A DNA stretch of 64,000 nucleotides from Acidovorax sp. sic0104 (GTDB lineage Bacteria; Pseudomonadota; Gammaproteobacteria; Burkholderiales; Burkholderiaceae_C), in the NCBI RefSeq assembly GCF_019219095.1, contig NZ_JAHUWH010000008.1, positions 62,001 to 126,000 of the forward strand. Direction: 5' to 3'. Shown one piece after another: positions 33,813 through 40,961 of the stretch. How positions within the stretch are numbered: the first letter of the stretch is position 1; every line of letters starts with the position of its first letter. The notes below the pieces were generated by a model. The model ran no database searches and had not been told where the DNA came from. It saw only the letters and a program-made list of their open reading frames with translations. The position numbers and the translations under genes are program-made.

Positions 33813-34112
33813 ATGCACATGCTCTACGACTCAGAATCCTTCGTGGTGGTCCACATGCTGCCCGACGCCGTGGAGAAAAGCACAGGCCCGGTGCTCAACG
33901 ACACCGCTCCCGCCGCCCCCCAGCTTGCCCGCCACGGTTTTGAGATCGTGGACAAGCGCTCCGGCAAGGAGGTGTACCTGGACGGCTCCTGGGCCGAGAT
34001 GTTCCAGGAACAGATCCTGGCCTGGCAGCGTGACACGCCCACGCAGGAAGAAGTGGAAGATGCGCTCGACCGCTACGCGGGCCTGGCGCAGAACCCCGTC
34101 GTTGTGCATTGA
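33813..34112 (+). CDS. DUF3567 family protein
   Basis: A 99-residue cytosolic protein of the betaproteobacterial DUF3567 family, recognised from MHMLYDSESFVVVHMLP at the start, GFEIVDKRSGKEVYLDGSWAEMFQEQ in the middle and the acidic helix TQEEVEDALDRYAGLAQNPVVVH at the end. The function is unknown. ATG 33813 has AAGGGGAA upstream. It ends 30 bp from the convergent AbrB-family gene, with a strong hairpin between. Confidence 0.85.
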   Translation: MHMLYDSESFVVVHMLPDAVEKSTGPVLNDTAPAAPQLARHGFEIVDKRSGKEVYLDGSWAEMFQEQILAWQRDTPTQEEVEDALDRYAGLAQNPVVVH

Positions 34113-34117
34113 CGTCA

Positions 34118-34139
34118 CCTGCGGCGCTGGCGCCGCAGG
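34118..34139. terminator. Bidirectional hairpin between convergent genes
   Basis: CCTGCGGCGC-TG-GCGCCGCAGG is a perfect 10-bp stem filling the gap between DUF3567 and AbrB-family stops. No T-tract follows on either side, so it may act with Rho or as an mRNA end stabiliser. Confidence 0.6.
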
Positions 34140-34142
34140 GGC

Positions 34143-35231
34143 TCAAGCGTTGGCCGGGGCCTCACCGGGCGGATAGATCCTCCGGTACAGCGGGTCCACC
34201 AGCATCAGCACCGCGATCAGCCGGCACACCTGGAATGCGGTGACCACCGGCACCCCCAGCTGCAGCACCTTGGCCGTGATGGCCATCTCGGTGATTCCCC
34301 CGGGCGACGAGCCCAGCAGCAGCGTGACCCATGGCAGCCCGGTCGCCCAGGCCAGCGCGCCTGCAAACAGGGCGCACACACCCATCAACACCAGCGTGCC
34401 CAGCGCCACCGACACCATCCAGCGCGGTGCGGTGTGCAGGAACTGCGCGCGAAAGCGCACCCCCAGGCTGACCCCGATCACCAGTTGCGCCGCATTCACC
34501 AGCGCCTGCGGCACCGCCGAGAGGCTGATGCCAGCCATCGTGACGCCCATCGACACCAGCATCGCCCCCATGAACCAGGGGTTCGCCCGACCGAGCTTGT
34601 CCATCAGCAGGGCACCTGCGCCCGTGAGTACCGCCAACAGCGCCAGGCCAGGCCAGTCGACCACGCGTGCCGCCGTGGGCGGCATTACGTCCAGTCCGTG
34701 CAGTCCGCTCCATTGGAGCGCGAACGGAATCGTGACGGTGACGATGAGCAGCCGCAGGCTGTGGCTGGCGGCCACCAGATCGGTGCGGGCGTTCTCGCGT
34801 TCGGCCAGCAGCGTCATCTCCGACGCGGCACCGATGGCGCCCGCAAAGTAGCTTGTGGCCCGCATCATGGGGGCAGGAACACCGTGCATGCGCGGGGCAT
34901 GCACCCGGTACAGCCAGGCGCCGAACAGCCACCCCAGAAACAGCGCCCAGACGATGCCCAGCGCAATCGCCCACCACAGGCCGCCGATCAGCGCCACCAC
35001 CTGCGGCGTGAAGTACAGGCCCAGTGCCGCGCCAATGGTCCACTGCCCGGCATTGCGCAGCGGCCCCCAGCTCTCTGTAGGGCCGCCCAGGATGGACACC
35101 ACCGATGTGGCCAGCAGCGGGCCGATCATCCACGGCAGCGGTGTGCGCATCGCCACGCAGGCAGCAGCTGCGGCCCATGCCAGCAGCAGCGTGGCCAGCA
35201 CGCGGACGGCGAATTTCCAGCGGGGAGACAT
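34143..35231 (-). CDS. AbrB-family (AbrB/AmoA-like duplication) membrane protein
   Basis: A 362-residue integral membrane protein with about ten hydrophobic segments in two repeated halves. Each half carries the family pattern: TPLPWMIGPLLATSVVSILGG near 35-55 and ANPWFMGAMLVSMGVTMAG near 220-240. GLPWVTLLLGSSPGGITEMA near 310 is another hallmark. Databases call these AbrB regulators or ammonia monooxygenases, but no such activity is supported; transport is more likely. ATG 35231 (MSPRWKFAVRVL) is chosen over a TTG 12 codons upstream. Confidence 0.82.
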   Translation of the reverse strand: MSPRWKFAVRVLATLLLAWAAAAACVAMRTPLPWMIGPLLATSVVSILGGPTESWGPLRNAGQWTIGAALGLYFTPQVVALIGGLWWAIALGIVWALFLGWLFGAWLYRVHAPRMHGVPAPMMRATSYFAGAIGAASEMTLLAERENARTDLVAASHSLRLLIVTVTIPFALQWSGLHGLDVMPPTAARVVDWPGLALLAVLTGAGALLMDKLGRANPWFMGAMLVSMGVTMAGISLSAVPQALVNAAQLVIGVSLGVRFRAQFLHTAPRWMVSVALGTLVLMGVCALFAGALAWATGLPWVTLLLGSSPGGITEMAITAKVLQLGVPVVTAFQVCRLIAVLMLVDPLYRRIYPPGEAPANA

Positions 35232-35386
35232 CGGCGGCGGAAACACAGGGACAGCAGGCACTTGCAAAGGCTAAACGCCAAGTATCGCGCCGCCCCTGCG
35301 CATGCCTGCCCGCCGGGCCTTGCCCACCCGGCATGGCAGGCATCGCCAAAGACAGGGCACGGGACGGTGGTCTGGTGCCGCAGTCG

Positions 35387-36940
35387 TCAAAGCCTGCACG
35401 CCCCGGCCAGCAGCGACAGCCTCTGCACCAGCGGGTCGAAGAGTTCCACCGGCGTATTGCCGTAACCCAGCACCAGTCCGTTGTCTTGCGGCAGCGGATG
35501 CAGGGCAAACGCCGACAGCGGCGAGGGGGCCATGCCGTGGTCGCGCGCCGCATTCGCGATCGCGTGGTCCGGGCAATCCTCCGGCAGGCGCACCAGCAGG
35601 TGCATGCCGCAGTGGCCGCCCTCGATGCGGTGGGGCATGGCAAAGTGCCGATCCAGCGCGGCCCGCAGCGCCTGCTGGCGCTCGCGGTACAGGCGGCGCA
35701 TGCGGCCCAGGTGGCGGCTGAACTGGCCGCTGTCCATGAAATGCGCCAGCGCCAGCTGCGCGTGCCGCTGGCCGCCGCGCAGCATCTCCCCGAGCGGCAG
35801 GCGCACCGCCTCGAGCACGGCCGCAGGCAGCACCAGGAAGCCCAGGCGAAGCGAGGGGAACATCGTCTTGCTGAACGTGCCTACGTAGAGCACCGGCGCG
35901 CCGTCCACCAGCCCCTGCATGGCGCCGATCGGCTCGCCCGAATGGCGGAATTCGCTGTCGTAATCGTCCTCGATGATCCACGCGCCATGCCGCCGAGCCT
36001 GGTCGATGAGCGCCAGCCGGCGCGCGACGGACATCACCGCGCCACCCGGGTACTGGTGCGACGGCGAGGTGTAGACAAGGCGGGGCGTGCGCCCTGCCCA
36101 GTCGGACTCATGCGCCACCAGCCCCTGCGCGTCCACCCGCATCGGCACGGCGCGCAGGTCGCCCCCCTGCAGGGCCGAGCGCGCGCCCCGGTAGCCAGGG
36201 TCTTCCACCCAGGCCAGGTCGCCAGGGTTCGACAGCAGGCGCACGCACAGCGCCAGCGCCTCCTGCGCGCCTTCGGTGATCACCACCTGCGCGGGCGTGC
36301 AGCGCACGCCGCGCGCCACGGCCAGGTGACGCGCGATGGCCGTTCGCAGGGCCATCTCGCCCAGCGGATCGCCATAGCCCAGCGCCGCCGGGCCGCCGCC
36401 GCGCACCGCACGATCGAGCGCACGGCGCCAGGCGGCCAAAGGGAACTGTGAAAGCGCCGGCATGCCGGGGCTCAGCGCCATGGCAGCGCCGGGACGGGGG
36501 GCACGCGGCTGGATGAGAGCCAGGCGGTCCGCCGTAGCCGTTGCGCACGCAGCTGGAAACACGGCCACAGCCGCGCATTGCGCACCCGATGACCCCGGCG
36601 CCCCTTGCGCGAGCGCAGCGACCCGCGTGCCCTGCCGGTCCGACACCACATAGCCCTCGGCTGCCAGGTGCTCATAAGCTGCAGTCACGGTGTTGCGGGA
36701 TATGGACAGCCCCTCGGCCAGCGCCCGCGACCCCGGCAGTGCGCTGCCCGCTGCCAGCCGGCCGTCGAAGATCGCCTGGCGCAACCGCTGGAACAGCTGC
36801 CGCCGCAAAGGCTCGGCGCCGGGCCCCCGGTTCAGGGCGCGCTCGAGCAGCGTCTGCGCGACTGGCATGTCTTCGCGCGCGCCGGCGGCCGGCTTGTGCG
36901 CGACAGCAGGAAAGGGGCGGCCGATTCCGGCGTCGGGCAT
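35387..36940 (-). CDS. MocR-type regulator (GntR HTH fused to aminotransferase fold)
   Basis: A 517-residue MocR/PdxR-type protein. The GntR winged HTH is about residues 45-115 (PLRRQLFQRLRQAIFDGRL, SRALAEGLSISRNTVTAAYEHLAAEG). A fold-type I aminotransferase domain follows, with IIEDDYDSEFRHSGEP near 330 and the PLP-lysine motif YVGTFSKTMFPSLRLGFLV near 365. It binds PLP or an amino compound and regulates the divergent gene. ATG 36940 is preferred over GTG 36973 because the latter would run through the tandem repeat upstream; MPVAQTLLERA at 36868 is a further alternative. Confidence 0.85.
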   Translation of the reverse strand: MPDAGIGRPFPAVAHKPAAGAREDMPVAQTLLERALNRGPGAEPLRRQLFQRLRQAIFDGRLAAGSALPGSRALAEGLSISRNTVTAAYEHLAAEGYVVSDRQGTRVAALAQGAPGSSGAQCAAVAVFPAACATATADRLALIQPRAPRPGAAMALSPGMPALSQFPLAAWRRALDRAVRGGGPAALGYGDPLGEMALRTAIARHLAVARGVRCTPAQVVITEGAQEALALCVRLLSNPGDLAWVEDPGYRGARSALQGGDLRAVPMRVDAQGLVAHESDWAGRTPRLVYTSPSHQYPGGAVMSVARRLALIDQARRHGAWIIEDDYDSEFRHSGEPIGAMQGLVDGAPVLYVGTFSKTMFPSLRLGFLVLPAAVLEAVRLPLGEMLRGGQRHAQLALAHFMDSGQFSRHLGRMRRLYRERQQALRAALDRHFAMPHRIEGGHCGMHLLVRLPEDCPDHAIANAARDHGMAPSPLSAFALHPLPQDNGLVLGYGNTPVELFDPLVQRLSLLAGACRL

Positions 36941-36943
36941 GCG

Positions 36944-36991
36944 TGGCACCTTCAAAAACACCAATTCTGGCACTTTTCACAACACCACGGC
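36944..36991. promoter_or_regulatory. 24-bp tandem repeat in mocR/GNAT spacer
   Basis: Two adjacent 24-bp units start TGGCACCTT (36944) and TGGCACTTT (36968), and both contain AACACCA at the same offset (36957-36963 and 36981-36987). Direct repeats are the known binding pattern of MocR/PdxR proteins. The units lie immediately upstream of the mocR start and 80-130 bp upstream of the GNAT gene. Confidence 0.65.
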
Positions 36992-37073
36992 ACAGCTAAG
37001 GTTCGGCTGTTCCTGTCGCTCTTCTATTTCCCCCTTCGGCTTTTCATTCATTTGCATTTCAAGGAATTCGCAC

Positions 37074-37808
37074 ATGCCGTCTTTTGTTCTGAACGACTTC
37101 CAGCAACCTGTGGGCGCGCCACAGCCCGGCTGGAGCCCCCGGCCGCGCCCGGCCAGAGATACCCTGGATGGGCACTACTGCAGGCTGGAGCCGCTCAACG
37201 CCGAACACCATGCCGCCGACCTGCACGCGGCCTACACGCAGGCACCAGATGGCCGCGACTGGACCTACATGGGCGTGGGTCCGTTCGCGGACGAGGCCAG
37301 CTACCGCGCCCATTGCGAGCAGGCCGCCGCCAGCAACGACCCGTTGCACTACGCCGTCATGGACCTGCGCACGGGCCGCGCCGTGGGCACGCTGTCGCTG
37401 ATGCGCATCGACCCGGCCCATGGTGTGGTCGAGGTGGGGCATGTGATGTTTTCGCCGCTGCTCAAGCGCACCCCGATCTCGACCGAGGCGCAGTACCTGT
37501 TGATGCGCTACGTGTTCGCCGACCTGGGCTACCGGCGCTACGAGTGGAAGTGCGACAGCCTGAACGCGCCTTCGCGCGAGGCGGCGGCGCGCCTGGGGTT
37601 CCAGTTCGAAGGCGTCTTTCGCCAGGCCATCGTCTACAAGGGCCGCAACCGCGACACGGCCTGGTTCTCGGTCCTGGACAGCGAATGGCCCGCGCTCAAG
37701 GCAGGGTTCGAGCGCTGGCTCGCCCCCGGCAACTTCACCGGAGACGGCAGCCAGCGCTTATCCCTGGCAGCGCTGCGCGAAGGCGCGGCGCAAGCTACCG
37801 CGGACTGA
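37074..37808 (+). CDS. GNAT family N-acetyltransferase (RimJ/RimL type)
   Basis: A 244-residue acetyltransferase of the larger RimJ/RimL-like class. The core has GRAVGTLSLMRIDPAHGVVEVGHVMF near 100-125 and YRRYEWKCDSLNAPSREAAARLGFQFEGVFRQ near 160-190, followed by a C-terminal extension. The substrate could be an amine or amino acid; the divergent MocR regulator with its tandem repeat suggests induction by an amino compound. The 3' end overlaps the convergent hemerythrin gene by 14 bp. Confidence 0.86.
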   Translation: MPSFVLNDFQQPVGAPQPGWSPRPRPARDTLDGHYCRLEPLNAEHHAADLHAAYTQAPDGRDWTYMGVGPFADEASYRAHCEQAAASNDPLHYAVMDLRTGRAVGTLSLMRIDPAHGVVEVGHVMFSPLLKRTPISTEAQYLLMRYVFADLGYRRYEWKCDSLNAPSREAAARLGFQFEGVFRQAIVYKGRNRDTAWFSVLDSEWPALKAGFERWLAPGNFTGDGSQRLSLAALREGAAQATAD

Positions 37809-38385
37809 CGGGCCCAGAGCGCCCGGCCACCGGGGATTGGCGCCGGCCTGCCATCTCCTGCCCCATGGCCTGCAGCGTGGCGTCGGGCAGGAGGTGGCTG
37901 GCGGCCGGATAGGCGACGTGCTCCTCGTCCTTGATGTGGCGGGCATAGCGCTCGGCAAAGCGGTCCAGCACCGCCGCATCGGCGGCACTCAAGGCATCGC
38001 ACCGCCCGTCCGCCAGCGCCTGCAGGGGCTGCCGCGCGGCGGCCCAGTCGGCCACCATGTGGTGGTGGTCCTGCAGCAGCCGCTGCACCAGCGCCACCAC
38101 GTCGGCCGCCCCCCGTGCCAGAAGCGGGGGAAACACATGCCGCTCTTCGTCCTCGTGGTGCAGCGGCGCCGCGATGTCGAAGTAGCGCAGCACGTCGCGG
38201 GCGGCCTGGCGGGCGGGCTCGTCGGCGCCATGGTCCCGCACATGATCGCGCAACCGCCCCAGCAACGCGAGCGTGCGCTGAACGCGCTCGTGGCAGGCCT
38301 CGAGCATGGCAAAGGGCTGCTCGAACCCCACGCCCGGCGCATTGAAACCCGGGATCTGGCGTGCAAGGGCGGGTGGGGTCGTCAT
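37795..38385 (-). CDS. Hemerythrin domain-containing protein
   Basis: A 196-residue four-helix hemerythrin-like protein. Ligand motifs for a di-iron site are visible: CHERVQRTLAL near 32, PLHHEDEERHVFPPLL near 77-92, LLQDHHHMVADW near 108 and YARHIKDEEHVAYPAA near 155. Such proteins sense or bind O2 or NO, or help repair iron centres. It is the last gene of the 20-kb run that begins at narX, 13 bp after the 137-residue unknown, which fits a role in nitrosative stress. ATG 38385 (MTTPPALARQIPGF) is the clear start. Confidence 0.85.
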   Translation of the reverse strand: MTTPPALARQIPGFNAPGVGFEQPFAMLEACHERVQRTLALLGRLRDHVRDHGADEPARQAARDVLRYFDIAAPLHHEDEERHVFPPLLARGAADVVALVQRLLQDHHHMVADWAAARQPLQALADGRCDALSAADAAVLDRFAERYARHIKDEEHVAYPAASHLLPDATLQAMGQEMAGRRQSPVAGRSGPVSPR

Positions 38386-38398
38386 GCGGGCCGCCAAC

Positions 38399-38812
38399 TC
38401 AACCAAACCGCACGGGCCGGCCCTGGCGGTCAAAGGGGATGTACGCGCCCAGCGCGCCTTGCTTGATGGCATCCACCATGCGCTGCAGCGGCGCCTCGGC
38501 GTCCTCGGTGGTGGGCGCCTTGTTCAAGGTGCCCGACATCGCGGCGGCAAAGACCATGGCCCAGTCGCGGCCCGGGGCCGTGAACTGGCGGGCTTCGTCC
38601 ACCAGCGCGGCGAACGATGGCAGCTCCTGCGGCGTCTTGTCCACGCACATCAGCGGCACCAGCGCGCCGCCCTGCCCTGCGTCGAAGCGTGCCCGCTGGG
38701 CCGGGCTGGCGTCGTCCGGCAATTCCACCGCCGCAAACACGAACAGCAGGCGCTGCGGCTCGGGCTGCTGGCGCGCGGCCTGCAGCAGGTCATCGAAACT
38801 TGAAATGTCCAT
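38399..38812 (-). CDS. Conserved hypothetical protein, 137 residues
   Basis: A cytosolic protein starting MDISSFDDLLQAARQQPEPQ and ending GALGAYIPFDRQGRPVRFG. It contains FVFAAVELPDDASPAQR and MCVDKTPQELPSFAALVDEA. No known domain is obvious. I recall close relatives in Comamonadaceae carrying a ribonucleotide reductase label, but no RNR motif is present and the label may come from proximity to nrdJ. It sits between the nitroreductase (65 bp) and hemerythrin (13 bp) genes, so it likely belongs to the same anaerobic transcription block. Confidence 0.7.
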   Translation of the reverse strand: MDISSFDDLLQAARQQPEPQRLLFVFAAVELPDDASPAQRARFDAGQGGALVPLMCVDKTPQELPSFAALVDEARQFTAPGRDWAMVFAAAMSGTLNKAPTTEDAEAPLQRMVDAIKQGALGAYIPFDRQGRPVRFG

Positions 38813-38877
38813 GGACGAGAAAAGCAGTTGAAAAGAAAGGAAAGGAAGAAAGCGAAGAGGGTGCGCAATGCCCTGGA

Positions 38878-39567
38878 TCAAAAACCCGGCACCACGCCCT
38901 GCTGCGCATCCAGCGTGCTCACATAGCTGCGCGCCGCAGGCCGAGACCGCACCGACTTGCGCGACTGCACGGTGCCGATGCTGATGAAGCACAGTGCCTG
39001 CTCGGAGTCCGCCAGCCTGAACAGAGCCCGCAAGCCCGGCGCCTTGAGCGCCTTGCCACTGGTGAGCGCCGAGCCGTAGCCTTGCGCCGTGGCCATGAGC
39101 AGCATGTTCTGAACTGCGCAGCCGGCCGACACCAGACGCTCGGCCAGGTCGATGCCAGGGTCGCCGCGCTGCGCGTCCACCACCGCCAGCATGAGCACCG
39201 GGGCGCGGTGCGCCTTCTCACGCGCCTGCGCAGCCTGCTCGGGCGTGGCAGCGGGGTCGCGCTCCAGCAGCGCAGCCGCGAACACATCGGCCAGGGCCGA
39301 CCGGGCCGCCTGCGGGACCAGCACGAAACGCCAGGGCACCAGTTGCCCATGGTCCGGCGCATGGGCCGCCGCGTGGAGGATCTGCGCCAGTTCATCGGCC
39401 CCAGGCCCGGGGTCTCCCAGGCGCTTGGGCAAGATGGTCTGGCGCGACTGGATGAGCGTGGCCGCGATGGCCGCCACGTCATCGATGCCGCTGGCGCGTG
39501 CGGCAGGCGCCACCGTGGTCGGCTTGGCCACGCCTCGCGGATTCAGGGGCCAGGGAATGACAGACAT
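38878..39567 (-). CDS. Nitroreductase family protein
   Basis: A 229-residue FMN-dependent nitroreductase-fold protein of the small YdjA-like type. Residues LIQSRQTILPKRLGD near 40 form the phosphate-binding start, followed by AAHAPDHGQLVPWRFVLV near 68 and LLMATAQGYGSALTSGK near 155. It probably reduces nitro compounds or quinones with NAD(P)H. It lies 30 bp after nnrS on the same strand. Confidence 0.83.
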   Translation of the reverse strand: MSVIPWPLNPRGVAKPTTVAPAARASGIDDVAAIAATLIQSRQTILPKRLGDPGPGADELAQILHAAAHAPDHGQLVPWRFVLVPQAARSALADVFAAALLERDPAATPEQAAQAREKAHRAPVLMLAVVDAQRGDPGIDLAERLVSAGCAVQNMLLMATAQGYGSALTSGKALKAPGLRALFRLADSEQALCFISIGTVQSRKSVRSRPAARSYVSTLDAQQGVVPGF

Positions 39568-39597
39568 GGCAGATCCTCGACAGGTAGACAGAAGGCT

Positions 39598-40917
39598 TCA
39601 GCCCGGACGGCCATCGGCCCGCAAGCGGCCGTACCAGCCGCCGAGCCGCACGCCCCAGACACCCATGGTGACGGCCCACAGCGCAGCCGCTACAGGCAAC
39701 AGCCAGGCCCAGGCCACGCCGAACACGCCCGGCATCGCGGCCGCGATGCGCAGCAGCGTCGCGGCCTGCAGCAGCCAGAACAGCGTCCAGGCAGTGCGGT
39801 CGGCCACCAGCGCACGCCCGCTGTGGCCGCACGAGACACGCGTGACCATGGCCAGCATCAGCGATGCGAGGCACCCCATGGTGAGCGCATGCAGCGCGCC
39901 CAGCCCCAGCGTGCCGATGCCAAACGCCCAGGCCAGCCACTGCGACAGTCCGCCAAGCAGAAAGGCCAGCCCCAGCCACACGAAACCGATGTGCAGCATG
40001 GCCAGAAGCCGGTTCTTGAGGCTTTGCACCAGCCCCCACACACAGGCCAGCCACACCAGCACGCCCCCCACCGCCAATTGCAGGCCGCCGTGCAACAGCA
40101 TCCAGGCAGGGCCTGCGGCACTCGCCGGCACACCCGCCCATTCCAGCCAGGTCGCCAGCACCTGCAGCCCCGCCGCAGCGAGCATGAGCCACAGCACCCA
40201 GAACGGGCGCCACGCCTGCACCATGGGCATGGCGCTGGAGGTGAAGAACGGAATCATGCGGTGCGCCACCGTGACATACACCACCACCACGAAGCCCCAC
40301 AGCCCCGTGTATACAAAGGCCCGCGCCAGCGCATGCGTGCCGATGGCGAGGCTGAGCCACAACGCCACCATGCACACACACCCCAGCACGGATGCGACAC
40401 CGATGACGCGGGCGTGCAACTGGTCCTCGGCGCGGCTCAATCGCATGCGGCCCCAGAACAGCGCCGTCATCCATGCCAGCCCTGCGCTCGCCAGCGCCAG
40501 CCCCACCAATGCCGCGCCAATGCGCCAGTGCGCGCCCACCAGCCACAGCAGCCATCCCACCGCCTGCGCCAGCAGCGGCGCGCGCAGCGCCTGCGCGGGC
40601 AGCGGCTCCACGCCCAGCCACTTGGGCCCCGCGGTGAACAGAAAGCCCGAGAAGAACAACGGAATGAAGCCGAACGCCATCACCGCCGCGTGCACGATGG
40701 TGGGTGACATCGCGTAGTACATGCCCCACCAGCCTGTGGAGCGCGCCACCTGCACCAGCGCCCACCAGGCCCCCGAGGACACCAGCACCACCATCGCCAG
40801 GAAGAACCCCAGGCGATGCGGGGCCAGCACCAGGTACTGCCAGCGCCAGCGCTTGTCCTGCTGCGCAACGGCCTGTGCCGACGGCTTGCCTGCGGCGACC
40901 GGAATGACCTTGCTCAT
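39598..40917 (-). CDS. nnrS: NnrS family heme/copper membrane protein
   Basis: A 439-residue membrane protein with about 12 hydrophobic segments and the NnrS pattern: PHRLGFFLAMVVLVSSGAWW near 33, HAAVMAFGFIPLFFSGFLFT near 78, then VAHRMIPFFTSSAMP near 220 and GALHALTMGCLASLMLAMVTRVSCGHSGR near 340-370. Several conserved His could bind heme or copper. NnrS is NO-inducible in other denitrifiers and relieves nitrosative stress. It lies 44 bp downstream of nrdJ. Confidence 0.88.
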   Translation of the reverse strand: MSKVIPVAAGKPSAQAVAQQDKRWRWQYLVLAPHRLGFFLAMVVLVSSGAWWALVQVARSTGWWGMYYAMSPTIVHAAVMAFGFIPLFFSGFLFTAGPKWLGVEPLPAQALRAPLLAQAVGWLLWLVGAHWRIGAALVGLALASAGLAWMTALFWGRMRLSRAEDQLHARVIGVASVLGCVCMVALWLSLAIGTHALARAFVYTGLWGFVVVVYVTVAHRMIPFFTSSAMPMVQAWRPFWVLWLMLAAAGLQVLATWLEWAGVPASAAGPAWMLLHGGLQLAVGGVLVWLACVWGLVQSLKNRLLAMLHIGFVWLGLAFLLGGLSQWLAWAFGIGTLGLGALHALTMGCLASLMLAMVTRVSCGHSGRALVADRTAWTLFWLLQAATLLRIAAAMPGVFGVAWAWLLPVAAALWAVTMGVWGVRLGGWYGRLRADGRPG

Positions 40918-40961
40918 GGCATGTGCCTACCCTGCAGCAGATTGCCGCCCGCGGTGCGCAA

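Noticed and set aside
34143-35231. Reading the AbrB-family protein as ammonia monooxygenase or a transition-state regulator
   Set aside because: It is a two-fold repeated polytopic membrane protein; the AmoA and AbrB names are historical labels without supporting motifs.
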